Shown piece by piece: positions 9,224 through 17,770 of a DNA stretch of 64,000 nucleotides; the stretch's first letter is position 1; each line of letters opens with the position of its first letter. The notes below the pieces were generated by a model that worked only from the letters and a program-made list of their open reading frames with translations, was not told the DNA's origin and searched no databases. The stretch covers positions 82,716 to 146,715 of the forward strand of contig NZ_JANFDG010000010.1 of NCBI RefSeq assembly GCF_024609765.1, written 5' to 3'. This stretch comes from Shinella pollutisoli (lineage in GTDB: Bacteria > Pseudomonadota > Alphaproteobacteria > Rhizobiales > Rhizobiaceae). The position numbers and the translations under genes were made by a program.

Positions 9224-9979
9224 ATGAATTCCGCCAATTTTGACAAGACGCTCGTGCTCATCCCGGCGCGCATGGCCTCGACGCGGCTGCCCGGCAAGCC
9301 GCTGGCCGACATCGCCGGCCGGCCGATGATCGTGCAGGTCGCCCGCCGGGCGCTGGCGGCCGATGTCGGACGCATCGTCGTGGCGGTGGACCACCAGGAT
9401 ATCCTCGACGCGGTGACGGCGGCGGGCTTCGAGGCGGTGATGACCCGCGTCGACCACCAGTCCGGTTCCGACCGCATCCACGAGGCGCTGGCGAAGAGCG
9501 ATCCGCAGGGCCGCGCCGAGATCGTCATCAACGTGCAGGGGGATCTTCCGACCATCGACGCGGAGACGATCCGCGCGGCGTTGCGCCCGCTGGAGAATGC
9601 CGCAACCGACATCGCCACGCTGACGACGGAGATCCACGACGAGGCGGAGAAGACCAATCCGAACGTCGTGAAGGTCGTGGGCTCGCCGATCGGCGGGAGC
9701 CGGCTGCGCGCGCTCTATTTCACCCGCGCCACCGCGCCCCACGGTCCGGGGCCGCTCTACCATCACATCGGCCTCTATGCCTATCGCCGCAAGGCGCTGG
9801 AGGCCTTCGTGTCGCTGAAGCCCTCGACGCTGGAGAGGCGCGAGTCGCTGGAGCAGCTCCGCGCGCTCGAGGCCGGCATGCGCATCGACGCGGAGATCGT
9901 TGACACGGTTCCGCTCGGTGTCGATACTCCCGCCGACCTCGAAAAAGCCCGCGCGATGCTCGCGGCCGACCCCCTCTGA
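9224..9979 (+). CDS. kdsB: 3-deoxy-manno-octulosonate cytidylyltransferase
   Basis: CMP-Kdo synthetase, 251 aa (normal length), which activates Kdo for the lipid A inner core in the cytoplasm. It opens with the nucleotide-binding signature [15 protein letters not shown], followed by QGDLPTID (the metal-binding Asp region) and HIGLYAYRR near residue 180. ATG 9224 has an AGGG 9 nt upstream; the frame is open upstream to 9116, but that extension lies in the divergent promoter region and is not family-like. The gene is 13 nt upstream of pheA and probably co-transcribed with it, a common rhizobial arrangement. Confidence 0.95.
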   Translation: MNSANFDKTLVLIPARMASTRLPGKPLADIAGRPMIVQVARRALAADVGRIVVAVDHQDILDAVTAAGFEAVMTRVDHQSGSDRIHEALAKSDPQGRAEIVINVQGDLPTIDAETIRAALRPLENAATDIATLTTEIHDEAEKTNPNVVKVVGSPIGGSRLRALYFTRATAPHGPGPLYHHIGLYAYRRKALEAFVSLKPSTLERRESLEQLRALEAGMRIDAEIVDTVPLGVDTPADLEKARAMLAADPL

Positions 9980-9992
9980 GACGGACCCCGCC

Positions 9993-10844
9993 ATGATCAC
10001 CAAGACCAACAGGATCGCCTTCCAGGGCGAGACCGGCGCGAACTCCGACATGGCCTGCCGCGACATGTTCCCGGACATGGTGCCGCTGCCGTGCCAGACC
10101 TTCGAGGACGCCTTCCTGGCGGTGGAGAACGGCGACGCCGACCTCGCCATGATCCCGATCGAGAACACGATCGCCGGCCGCGTCGCCGACATCCACCACC
10201 TGCTGCCGGAATCGCGCCTGCACATCGTCGGCGAGTATTTCATGCCGATCCGCTTCCAGCTGATGGTGCTGCCCGGCGTCACCAAGGACGAGGTGCGCAC
10301 CGTCCACAGCCATATCCACGCGCTCGGCCAGTGCCGCCGCATCGTGCGGCTGAACGGCTGGAAGCCGGTGATCGCCGGCGACACGGCGGGCGCCGCCAAG
10401 CTCGTATCGGAGACCGGCGACCGCTCGATGGCGGCGCTCGCGCCCCGGCTTGCCGCCGAGCTCTACGGGCTCACGATCATCGCCGAGAACGTCGAGGACA
10501 CGGAAAGCAACGTCACCCGCTTCGTCGTGCTGTCGCGCGAGCCGGCGCCGATCGTCCGCGAGGGCGACGAGACCATCGTCACCACCTTCGTCTTCAACGT
10601 GCGCAACATCCCGGCCGCGCTCTACAAGGCGCTCGGCGGCTTCGCCACCAACGGCGTCAACATGACGAAGCTCGAAAGCTACCAGATCGGCGGCAAGTTC
10701 TACGCCACGCAGTTCTATGCCGACATCGAGGGCCATCCGGACGACGCCAACGTGCGCCGGGCGCTGGAAGAACTGCGCTTCTTCTCGGAGAAGGTCCGGG
10801 TGCTCGGCACCTACCGCGCCCATCCGATGCGCAGCGCCTTCTGA
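9993..10844 (+). CDS. pheA: Prephenate dehydratase
   Basis: 283-aa monofunctional prephenate dehydratase converting prephenate to phenylpyruvate in phenylalanine synthesis. Residues about 5-185 form the catalytic PDT domain: FQGETGANSDMA at the start and the conserved N-V-T-R-F motif near its end. A C-terminal ACT domain (about 200-275, NIPAALYKALGGFATNGVNM) gives phenylalanine feedback control; the usual ESRP reads ESYQ, which I believe is a frequent alphaproteobacterial form. There is no chorismate mutase domain. The start follows kdsB by 13 nt. Confidence 0.95.
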   Translation: MITKTNRIAFQGETGANSDMACRDMFPDMVPLPCQTFEDAFLAVENGDADLAMIPIENTIAGRVADIHHLLPESRLHIVGEYFMPIRFQLMVLPGVTKDEVRTVHSHIHALGQCRRIVRLNGWKPVIAGDTAGAAKLVSETGDRSMAALAPRLAAELYGLTIIAENVEDTESNVTRFVVLSREPAPIVREGDETIVTTFVFNVRNIPAALYKALGGFATNGVNMTKLESYQIGGKFYATQFYADIEGHPDDANVRRALEELRFFSEKVRVLGTYRAHPMRSAF

Positions 10845-10921
10845 GGCTTGACGATCGTCAATCGATGGAACCATCCCGCCGCGGCGGCCCTTTCCGAGAT
10901 ACATAGGAAAAGGAGACGCCC

Positions 10922-11158
10922 ATGCGGACGATCACTTACATCACCATCCTGGTCTCGATGATGGTCAACGCCGTCGTCTTCGGCGCCGGCACGATCGCCA
11001 TCCTCTCCGTGCCGGCGCTGAACGAGCAGGCGAAGTACCTGCTGCCGGCCTGGATCGTCGTCACGTTCCTGGTGAGCCCGGTCATCGCCCGGGTGATGGC
11101 GCCGGAACTGCGCCTGCGCGAGCATCCCGGCGACCGGCCGGGCTTCGGGTTGCGCTGA
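10922..11158 (+). CDS. Small two-helix membrane protein, unknown function
   Basis: 78 aa with two predicted transmembrane helices (about residues 4-28 and 39-60) and a short basic tail ending GDRPGFGLR. The ATG has a strong AAAAGGAGACGCCC leader 77 nt after pheA. It ends one base before the convergent nudC stop. No family is recognised. Good ribosome-binding site and hydrophobic pattern support a real gene. Confidence 0.7.
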   Translation: MRTITYITILVSMMVNAVVFGAGTIAILSVPALNEQAKYLLPAWIVVTFLVSPVIARVMAPELRLREHPGDRPGFGLR

Positions 11159-11159
11159 A

Positions 11160-12137
11160 CTACCGGATTTCCCAGTCCAGCCAGTCGCGCATCAGCCGGT
11201 GGGCGATCGCGCCCTTCGGCGGCGGGGTGGTGGTTCCGGGCGCGGTGCCGATCATGGCATTGCGCTCCAGCATCGCCGCCGTCTCCTCGCGGGTGAACCA
11301 GCGGCAATCCTCCAGCTCCTGCTCGTCGCGGCTGACGTCGAAGGAGATCGCCTCGCCGTAGCAGCCGATCATCAGCGAATGCGGCAACGGCCAGGGCTGC
11401 GAGGCGTGGTAGCGCACGCGGCCGATGCGGATGCCCGATTCCTCCAGCGTCTCGCGGCGGACGGCGTGCTCGATCGTCTCGCCCGGCTCGACGAAGCCGG
11501 CGAGGCACGAATACATGCCCTCCGGGAAATGCGGCGAGCGGCCGAGCAGGCAGAGGTCGCGCTCCACGTCGAGGACGAGCATGATCGCGACCGGATCGGT
11601 GCGCGGGAAGACCGTGTGACTGCAGCCCTCGCAGACGCGGCGGTAGCCGCCGATCTCCGAACGCATCGGCGCGCCGCACTTGCCGCAGAAGCGGTTGTTG
11701 CCGTTCCAGGTGAGCAGGCTGGAGCCTTGGGCGAACTGGCCGAGCAGGTCGTCGTCGATCATCTGCTGGCGATAGAGCGTGCGGGCGTCCGCCGCCTTCA
11801 GCGGCTCCCCCAGGCCGTCCGGGTCGGCACGCACCGGCACGACGAGCCGCGGCTCGCCGTTCTTCAGGTAGCCGAGCAGGATCGCCTCCTCCGGTATCGG
11901 ATCGAGGCCGGCGAGCTCGTAGGGGGCGAAGAGCGGGTCGACGATCTTCTCGTCGTGCTTGACGACGAGCTTGCCGCCGGCAATGGCGAAGGCGTGCACG
12001 TTCTCCGCCCGGAAGGCCTGCTCCAGGCAGTCGGGCGCGCGGTTCTCCGAGCGCCGATCGAGGCTGTTTTCCGCGAATGCGACCATCGTGCTCGGTTCGG
12101 GATGCGGGCGGTAGAGATCGAAGAGCGATGGCTTCAT
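11160..12137 (-). CDS. nudC: NADH pyrophosphatase / NAD-capped RNA hydrolase
   Basis: 325-aa Nudix hydrolase that cleaves NADH to NMNH and AMP and, in homologues, removes NAD caps from RNA. An N-terminal domain precedes a zinc ribbon (CGKCGAPM ... CEGC), then the Nudix box GFVEPGETIEHAVRRETLEE with its REx2EE core, and the NADH-specific motif SQPWPLPHS just after it (consensus SQPWPFPxS, one conservative change). ATG 12137 overlaps the stop of the HIT gene in ATGA, so the two are translationally coupled. Confidence 0.94.
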   Translation of the reverse strand: MKPSLFDLYRPHPEPSTMVAFAENSLDRRSENRAPDCLEQAFRAENVHAFAIAGGKLVVKHDEKIVDPLFAPYELAGLDPIPEEAILLGYLKNGEPRLVVPVRADPDGLGEPLKAADARTLYRQQMIDDDLLGQFAQGSSLLTWNGNNRFCGKCGAPMRSEIGGYRRVCEGCSHTVFPRTDPVAIMLVLDVERDLCLLGRSPHFPEGMYSCLAGFVEPGETIEHAVRRETLEESGIRIGRVRYHASQPWPLPHSLMIGCYGEAISFDVSRDEQELEDCRWFTREETAAMLERNAMIGTAPGTTTPPPKGAIAHRLMRDWLDWEIR

Positions 12138-12544
12138 GGCTTGAGCGCGTCCAGGATGCGGGCGGCGAGCGCCTTCGTGTCTTCGGTCGAGCGCGGCTCC
12201 GCCGTACCGTGGCCCCAGACCGGCCCCGGCCAGTTGGCATCTCCCTCGCTGCGCGCGACGACATGGACGTGAAGCTGGCGCACGATGTTGCCGAGCGCGC
12301 CGGTGTTGATCTTCGTCGCCCCCGTGACCGTCTTCAGCGCCTCGGTCACCAGCACGGTCTCGAAGGTCAGCATGGTCTGGTCGAGGGGCGTGAGGTCGAA
12401 GACCTCGCTCACGTCCGGGCGCTGCGGCACCAGCACCAGCCAGGGCCAGCGGCCGTCCTTCATCAGGCGCAGTTCGCACAGGCCGATCTTCGTCAGGAAG
12501 TCGCTGTCGCGCTCAAGCCGTTCGTCCAGTCGGAATTCGCTCAA
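12134..12544 (-). CDS. HIT-family hydrolase
   Basis: 136-aa histidine-triad protein; the catalytic signature is H-V-H-V-V near residue 90 (RQLHVHVVARS). Such proteins hydrolyse nucleotide phosphoramidates or dinucleotides; the substrate is not determined. I chose TTG 12544 because GGGAG lies 6 nt upstream and the protein then starts LSEFRLDERLERDS, the usual rhizobial N-terminus. The frame is open further upstream to 12628, but that extension runs through a dispersed palindromic repeat. It overlaps nudC by 4 nt. Confidence 0.85.
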   Translation of the reverse strand: MSEFRLDERLERDSDFLTKIGLCELRLMKDGRWPWLVLVPQRPDVSEVFDLTPLDQTMLTFETVLVTEALKTVTGATKINTGALGNIVRQLHVHVVARSEGDANWPGPVWGHGTAEPRSTEDTKALAARILDALKP

Positions 12545-12575
12545 GGGGTTCTCCCGCAATGCGTCTTTTTTCACA

Positions 12576-12619
12576 GCAATTCCGGCAAGAGTGTGCAGCG
12601 CTTTTGCATTCGGAATTGT
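12576..12619. repeat. Dispersed palindromic repeat, type B copy 1
   Basis: About 44 bp, GCAATTCCGG ... CGGAATTG, with inverted ends and a core GTGTGCAGCGCTTTTGCATT. A second copy lies at 25409-25452. It resembles short intergenic palindromes common in rhizobial genomes and sits in front of the HIT gene, where it mimics a longer N-terminus. Confidence 0.75.
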
Positions 12620-12683
12620 GTCAGGCAAATGAAGTCATGACACGGCTTCCGACCCGGCTCCAACAGTTTTTTCGAGGCCGTGC

Positions 12684-12712
12684 TTGCATTCGGGGCGAAT
12701 ATTGCCGATATG
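12684..12712 (+). promoter_or_regulatory. Promoter for SRP RNA
   Basis: -35 TTGCAT (12684-12689), 17-bp spacer, -10-like GATATG (12707-12712). Initiation about 6 nt later would fall at the base of the SRP RNA stem. Confidence 0.55.
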
Positions 12713-12823
12713 GAAAGCGGGAGGTTGGTGGTGGACGAGCCACTCGCCAACCGGGTCAGGTCCGGAAGGAAGCAGCCCTAACGAGCCACGGCACGGGTCA
12801 TCGTGCCAGCCTCCCACCTTTCC
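12712..12823 (+). ncRNA. ffs: Signal recognition particle 4.5S RNA
   Basis: The highly conserved SRP core GGTCAGGTCCGGAAGGAAGC followed by AGCCCTAACGAG is present (about 12757-12785). The distal arms CGGGAGGTTGG and CCAGCCTCCC close the long hairpin. It binds Ffh and directs co-translational membrane targeting. Ends are approximate to about 6 nt. Location just upstream of dnaX is typical for Rhizobiales. Confidence 0.93.
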
Positions 12824-12861
12824 GTCCTGTCGGGACAAGAGTTCGATCAACGGCAGGGTCG

Positions 12862-14736
12862 ATGAGCGACGACACACTCCATCCGATGAGCGAGAAACCG
12901 GCCGCCTATCGGGTCCTTGCGCGCAAATACCGCCCGAAGGATTTCTCCGATCTCATGGTCGGCCAGGAGCCGATGGTCCGCACGCTGACCAACGCGTTCG
13001 AGACCGGCCGCATCGCCCAGGCCTACATGCTGACCGGCGTGCGCGGCGTCGGCAAGACGACGACCGCCCGCATCCTCGCCCGCGCGCTCAACTACAAGAC
13101 GCCCGAGATCGACCGCCCGACTATCGATCTGCGCATTCCCGGCGAGCACTGCCAGGCGATCATGGAAGGCCGGCACGTCGACGTCATCGAGATGGACGCC
13201 GCCTCCCACACCGGCATCGACGACATCCGCGAGATCATCGAGCAGGTGCGCTACCGCCCGGTCTCGGCGCGCTACAAGGTCTACATCATCGACGAGGTGC
13301 ACATGCTCTCCACGCAGGCCTTCAACGGCCTGCTGAAGACGCTGGAAGAGCCGCCGGAGCACGTGAAGTTCATCTTCGCCACCACCGAGATCCGCAAGGT
13401 GCCGATCACGGTGCTGTCGCGCTGCCAGCGCTTCGACCTGCGCCGCATCGGCGCGTCGGATCTCGTCGGCCTGTTTGCCACCATTCTCGGCAAGGAGCGC
13501 GTCGAGGCGGAGCCGGACGCGCTCGCCATGATCGCGCGGGCCGCAGAGGGCTCGGCCCGCGACGGCCTCTCGCTGCTCGACCAGGCGATCGCCCACGGCG
13601 GCGGCCGGGTGGAAGCGGAGGCCGTGCGCGCCATGCTCGGCCTTGCCGACCGCGCCCGCATCGTCGACCTCTTCGGCCATATCGTGCGCGGCGACGCGGC
13701 GGCGGCGCTGGCCGAATTCGCCGGCCAGTACGAGGCCGGCGCGAGCCCGCCGGTGGTGCTGACGGACCTCGCCGACTTCACCCATCTCGTCACCCGCATG
13801 AAATACGTGCCGGATGCGGCCGGCGACCAGTCGCTGAGCGAGATCGAGCGCGTGCGCGGGGCGGAGTTCGCCAACTCCGTCGCCGTCACGGCGCTCTCGC
13901 GCATGTGGCAGATGCTGCTCAAGGGCATTCCCGAGACGGAATCCGCCAGCCGCCCGGCGGGTGCCGCCGAGATGGTCATCATCCGCCTTGCGCATGCCGC
14001 CAGCCTGCCGTCGCCGGAGGAGGCCGCCCGCCGCCTCCTCGAACTGTCGAGCGGCGAGGGCGGCTCCGCGCCGCAGGCGCCGTCCCGCGGCGGCAACGGC
14101 GGCCAGTCCTCCGCGCAATCCCCCGTCTCGGCCGTCTCCCGCTCGCCCGATCCCGCGCCGCGCGCCCAGACGGGCGGGGCGAGCGTGACGATGCTGCGGT
14201 CGGTACCGCAGGCCGAGCCCGCGCCGGAGCCCGTCGGCCGCATCGAGCCGGCCCCGGCGGAGCCGCCGGCCGTGCCGAAGGTCGCGGTCCGGTCGCTTTC
14301 CGACATTTCCGATCTCTGCACGAAGAACCGCGACATCCGCTTGCGTGCGCTCTTGCGCGCCTTCGTGCGGCCCGTGCGCATCGAGCCCGGCCGGCTGGAG
14401 ATCGGCCTTGCCGACGATGCGCCGAAGACGCTCGTCACCGATCTCTCGAACCGCCTGCAGGAGTGGACCGGCACGCGCTGGATGGTGATTCTCGCCCGCG
14501 AGGCCGGCGGGCCGACGCTCGCCGAGGCCGAGGCGAAGGCGCAGGAGGACCGCGTCGCCGACGCGCGGCAGGACCCGGACGTGGCGGCGATCCTCCAGCG
14601 CTTCCCGGGTGCGAAGATCACCGACGTGCGCATCAAGGCGCCGGAGACGGGCGACGAGGACGAGGTCGTCGAGGTCGCGGCCGCCGCCGAATCGGCCGAG
14701 GGCGACATCCTGCCCGGCGACGACATCGAACACTGA
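12862..14736 (+). CDS. dnaX: DNA polymerase III subunit tau/gamma
   Basis: 624-aa clamp-loader ATPase. The AAA+ domain starts near residue 15 with ARKYRPKDF; Walker A is GVRGVGKTT (about 59-67), Walker B DEVHMLS, then the sensor and arginine region LSRCQRFDLRRI. Domain III continues to about 370; a Pro/Ala/Ser-rich linker leads to a C-terminal tau region. The zinc module normally holding four Cys keeps only one (GEHCQAIMEG), apparently lineage-typical. ATG 12862 has AGGG upstream; a second in-frame ATG at 12886 is possible. Followed by ybaB (27 nt) and later recR, the classic replication-repair cluster. Confidence 0.96.
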   Translation: MSDDTLHPMSEKPAAYRVLARKYRPKDFSDLMVGQEPMVRTLTNAFETGRIAQAYMLTGVRGVGKTTTARILARALNYKTPEIDRPTIDLRIPGEHCQAIMEGRHVDVIEMDAASHTGIDDIREIIEQVRYRPVSARYKVYIIDEVHMLSTQAFNGLLKTLEEPPEHVKFIFATTEIRKVPITVLSRCQRFDLRRIGASDLVGLFATILGKERVEAEPDALAMIARAAEGSARDGLSLLDQAIAHGGGRVEAEAVRAMLGLADRARIVDLFGHIVRGDAAAALAEFAGQYEAGASPPVVLTDLADFTHLVTRMKYVPDAAGDQSLSEIERVRGAEFANSVAVTALSRMWQMLLKGIPETESASRPAGAAEMVIIRLAHAASLPSPEEAARRLLELSSGEGGSAPQAPSRGGNGGQSSAQSPVSAVSRSPDPAPRAQTGGASVTMLRSVPQAEPAPEPVGRIEPAPAEPPAVPKVAVRSLSDISDLCTKNRDIRLRALLRAFVRPVRIEPGRLEIGLADDAPKTLVTDLSNRLQEWTGTRWMVILAREAGGPTLAEAEAKAQEDRVADARQDPDVAAILQRFPGAKITDVRIKAPETGDEDEVVEVAAAAESAEGDILPGDDIEH

Positions 14737-14763
14737 CGACATCTCGAAAAGAAGGAGAGGCCG

Positions 14764-15087
14764 ATGCGCGACATCATGGGCATGATGGGCAAGGTCAAGG
14801 AAATGCAGGCCAAGATGGAGAAGATGCAGGAGGAGATCGCCGCGCTCGAAGTCTCCGGCACCTCCGGCGGCGGCCTCGTCTCCGTCACGCTTGACGGCAA
14901 GGGCAACCTCAAGGGCCTGAAGATCGACCCCTCGCTCTTCAAGGAGGACGACGTCGAGATCCTCGAGGACCTGATCGTCGCCGCCCACAAGGACGCCAAG
15001 GACAAGGCGGAAGCCGCCGCCGCCGAGAAGACCAAGGCGCTGACGGCCGGCCTGCCGATCCCGCCCGGCTTCAAGCTGCCGTTCTGA
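14764..15087 (+). CDS. YbaB/EbfC family nucleoid-associated protein
   Basis: 107-aa DNA-binding protein of the YbaB/EbfC family. It begins [20 protein letters not shown] with a long N-terminal helix, then the central beta region [18 protein letters not shown] and a C-terminal helix, and ends IPPGFKLPF, the family tail. Strong leader AAGAAGGAGAGGCCG. It acts as a dimeric nucleoid protein, probably co-transcribed with dnaX. Confidence 0.95.
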   Translation: MRDIMGMMGKVKEMQAKMEKMQEEIAALEVSGTSGGGLVSVTLDGKGNLKGLKIDPSLFKEDDVEILEDLIVAAHKDAKDKAEAAAAEKTKALTAGLPIPPGFKLPF

Positions 15088-15091
15088 TCCG

Positions 15092-15706
15092 TCAGCCGGT
15101 GAGTGCTGCGCGCAGCTTGTCGCTGATGGGGGCTGCGAGGTAGCGCAGGCGGTCGGCGTCCGGGATGTTGCGGCCGTAGGTCCTGAGCAGTTCCGGCATG
15201 GTCACGCGCGCTCCCTCGAAACGGTGCCAGGAAACCGGATCGCCCGCCGCCGTCACCCCCTCGCGCAGCACCCGGCAGTAGAAGCCGGGGCGACCGGCCT
15301 CCATGAAGCGCCTGGCGAAGCCCGGGTCGCCCATGCGGACCGACAGCGTCGCGCAGGGCGTGCGCGTCGAGGTGACCTCGAGCAGCACGTCCCCTGCCTC
15401 GAACCGGTCGCCGACGGCGACATGCCGGCTGTCGACGCCCTCGATCACCATGTTCTCGCCGAGCGTGCCCGGTTCCAGCCGGCGGCCGAGCGTCTCCGAC
15501 CACCAGTCGAGATCGGCGTCGCCGAGGCCGTAGACCGCCTGCTCCGGCCCGCCGTGGTGCCTGCGGTTGCAGATGGCGTCGCCGATCAGCCCTTCGCGGT
15601 CGATCATCAACGGCGCGGTGGTCGGCGTCTTGAAAATGCCGGTCTTGTAGCCTTTGCCGGGAAGGGGCCGGGCGACGGCCGTGCAAAGGGCGAGAAGTCT
15701 CGGCAA
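15092..15706 (-). CDS. MOSC domain protein (YiiM-like)
   Basis: 204 aa with a MOSC domain (about residues 25-165), including HHGGPEQAVYG, the LGENMVIEG stretch and the conserved Cys in TRTPCATL used for molybdenum cofactor binding or sulfur transfer in this superfamily. A C-terminal helical extension resembles the 3-alpha domain of YiiM, which reduces N-hydroxylated compounds in E. coli. Substrate unknown. It is convergent with ybaB and divergent from recR (58 nt), so it interrupts the dnaX-ybaB-recR run. Confidence 0.85.
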   Translation of the reverse strand: MPRLLALCTAVARPLPGKGYKTGIFKTPTTAPLMIDREGLIGDAICNRRHHGGPEQAVYGLGDADLDWWSETLGRRLEPGTLGENMVIEGVDSRHVAVGDRFEAGDVLLEVTSTRTPCATLSVRMGDPGFARRFMEAGRPGFYCRVLREGVTAAGDPVSWHRFEGARVTMPELLRTYGRNIPDADRLRYLAAPISDKLRAALTG

Positions 15707-15764
15707 GCGCGCCTCCTCCGGCGGGTGGATTCCGTTTCTCGAGGATATGGTCTAGATAGCGGCA

Positions 15765-16370
15765 ATGGCAAAACGAGTCACCGGCCCCGAAATCGAAAAA
15801 CTCATCCAGCTCCTGGCGAAGGTGCCGGGTCTCGGGCCGCGCTCGGCGCGCCGTGCCGCGCTGCACCTCGTCAAGAAGAAGGACCAGCTCCTCGGCCCGC
15901 TCGCCGACGCGATGGGCGAGGCGCATCGCAAGGTGCGCATCTGCTCCTGCTGCGGCAATGTCGACACCAGCGATCCCTGCACGGTCTGCACGGACGTCAG
16001 GCGCGACCAGTCGGTCATCATCGTCGTCGAGGACGTCTCCGACCTCTGGGCGCTGGAGCGTGCCGGTGCGATGAACGCCGCCTACCACGTGCTTGGCGGC
16101 ACGCTCTCGCCGCTCGACGGCGTCGGCCCGGACGACCTCAACATCCGCGGCCTCGTCGACCGGGTGGCGAAGGGCGGCGTGCGCGAGCTGATCATCGCCG
16201 TCAACGCCACCGTCGAGGGCCAGACAACCGCCCACTACATCACCGACCAGCTCGCCGGCCTCGACGTGAAGATCACGCGGCTCGCCCATGGGGTGCCGGT
16301 GGGCGGCGAGCTCGACTATCTCGACGAGGGCACGCTGACGGCCGCATTGCGCGCCCGCACGGCGATCTGA
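15765..16370 (+). CDS. recR: Recombination mediator RecR
   Basis: 201 aa, full length. N-terminal helix-hairpin-helix ([15 protein letters not shown]), C4 zinc finger (C60, C63, C72, C75), Toprim domain ([12 protein letters not shown]) and a C-terminal Walker-like region. With RecF and RecO it loads RecA on gapped DNA. Downstream of dnaX-ybaB as usual, although here a MOSC gene on the other strand lies between. Confidence 0.97.
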   Translation: MAKRVTGPEIEKLIQLLAKVPGLGPRSARRAALHLVKKKDQLLGPLADAMGEAHRKVRICSCCGNVDTSDPCTVCTDVRRDQSVIIVVEDVSDLWALERAGAMNAAYHVLGGTLSPLDGVGPDDLNIRGLVDRVAKGGVRELIIAVNATVEGQTTAHYITDQLAGLDVKITRLAHGVPVGGELDYLDEGTLTAALRARTAI

Positions 16371-16409
16371 GGAGGAGTTTGACGATGGTCCGGTGGTTGG
16401 CGCTTTTCA

Positions 16410-16527
16410 CCCCCCTCTGCCCTGCCGGGCATCTCCCCCGCAAGGGGGAAGATCGAATCGTGGCACGGCCTTCCCGCTTGCCGATCTCCCCCCTTGCGGG
16501 GGAGATGCCCGGCAGGGCAGAGGGGGG
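16410..16527. repeat. Long palindromic intergenic repeat, type A copy 1
   Basis: Arms of about 40 bp, starting CCCCCCTCTGCCCTGCCGGG and ending in its inverse GGGCAGAGGGGGG, each containing a small CCCCCGCAAGGGGG hairpin. Related copies are at 33291-33403 and 62243-62391. The right end supplies AGGGGGG 7 nt before the transglycosylase ATG. Confidence 0.9.
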
Positions 16528-16534
16528 TATTCTT

Positions 16535-17767
16535 ATGCGCACCCTCGCCGTCATCGCTATTCTCCTTTTCGCAGCCTTCCCCGCCCACGCCGCCTCCAAG
16601 GCCGAAGTTGAAAAGCTGTTCCGCACCTGGATCAGCAACGACCTCTGGCCCGCCGCCCAGAAAACCGGCGTCACGGAAAGAACCTTCCGCGCCGCCATGG
16701 ACGGCGTGCGGCTCAACTGGGACCTGCCCGACCTCGTGCCGCCCGGCTCCCGGCCGAAGGCGGAGCAGGCGCAGAGCCAGGCCGAGTTCTCCTCGCCCGG
16801 CGCCTATTTCTCCGAGAAGCGCCTGCAGGGCCTCGCCGCGACCGGTCGCACGCTCGCGAAGAAGCATGCGAAGACGCTCGCCCGCATCGAGCAGAGATAC
16901 GGCGTGCCGGGATCTATCGTCGTCGCCGTCTGGGGCCGCGAGTCCGGCTTCGGCAGCGCGAAGATCCCCTATTCGGCCGTGGAGGTGCTGGCCACCAAGG
17001 CCTTCATGTCGACGCGCAAGGACATGTTCAGGAAGGAGCTGATCGCCGCGCTGCACATCGTCGACGGCGGCGACCGCACGGCGGCGCAGCTGAAGGGATC
17101 CTGGGCGGGCGCGCTCGGCCAGCCGCAGTTCATGCCGACGAGCTTCCTGCAATATGCCGTCGATTTCGACGGCGACGGCGTGCGCGATATCTGGAGCTCC
17201 GTCCCCGACAGCCTCGCCTCGATCGCCAACTACCTCGCGAAGAAGGGCTGGCAGGCCGGCCGCGCCTGGGGCTACGAGGTGACGATCCCGGCCGGCGTCT
17301 CCTGCGCGCAGGAAGGGCCGGACCTCGCCAAGCCGATCTCCGCCTGGGCCGCCTCCGGCATTGCCCGTGTCTCGAAAAAGCCCTTTCCGAAGGGCGAGGC
17401 GGATGCGTCGGGCATGATGCTGGTGCCGGCGGGCCGGCACGGGCCGGAATTCATCGTCACGCCGAACTTCTACGTGCTCAAGGAATACAACAATTCCGAC
17501 CTCTACGCCCTCTTCATCGGCAATCTCGCCGACCGCATCGCCTACGGCAGCGGCGCGTTCCAGGGCGCCTGGGGCGACGTCGGCAAGATGCTGCGCTCGG
17601 ACGTGCTCGCCATGCAGAAGGCGCTCGTCGCCAAGGGCTACGACGTCGGCAAGGTCGACGGCCTGCCGGGCTTCAAGACGCGCCGCTCGCTCGGCGACTG
17701 GCAGGGCAAGGCGGGCCTTGCCGCCACCTGCTATCCCGACGCCTCGCTGAAGGCGAAGCTGCGCTGA
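16535..17767 (+). CDS. Lytic murein transglycosylase (MltB-like) with peptidoglycan-binding domain
   Basis: 410-aa periplasmic enzyme that cleaves peptidoglycan to 1,6-anhydromuropeptides. Signal peptide at residues 1-19 (ends AHAAS, no lipobox Cys). SLT_2 domain about 25-325 with catalytic Glu136 in VAVWGRESGFG, then GALGQPQFMPTSF and DFDGDGVRDIW. C-terminal PG_binding_1 domain (about 350-400, MQKALVAKGYDVGKVDGLPG). ATG 16535; the Shine-Dalgarno-like AGGGGGG comes from the adjacent palindromic repeat, which is unusual. Confidence 0.93.
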   Translation: MRTLAVIAILLFAAFPAHAASKAEVEKLFRTWISNDLWPAAQKTGVTERTFRAAMDGVRLNWDLPDLVPPGSRPKAEQAQSQAEFSSPGAYFSEKRLQGLAATGRTLAKKHAKTLARIEQRYGVPGSIVVAVWGRESGFGSAKIPYSAVEVLATKAFMSTRKDMFRKELIAALHIVDGGDRTAAQLKGSWAGALGQPQFMPTSFLQYAVDFDGDGVRDIWSSVPDSLASIANYLAKKGWQAGRAWGYEVTIPAGVSCAQEGPDLAKPISAWAASGIARVSKKPFPKGEADASGMMLVPAGRHGPEFIVTPNFYVLKEYNNSDLYALFIGNLADRIAYGSGAFQGAWGDVGKMLRSDVLAMQKALVAKGYDVGKVDGLPGFKTRRSLGDWQGKAGLAATCYPDASLKAKLR

Positions 17768-17770
17768 AGC

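Noticed and set aside
12635..12877. Small minus-strand open frame over the SRP RNA
   Set aside because: It overlaps the conserved ffs gene and has no ribosome-binding site.
16410..16527. CRISPR-like or riboswitch interpretation of the C/G-rich repeat
   Set aside because: It is a single inverted pair of arms, not a series of direct repeats with spacers, and it recurs at unrelated loci.
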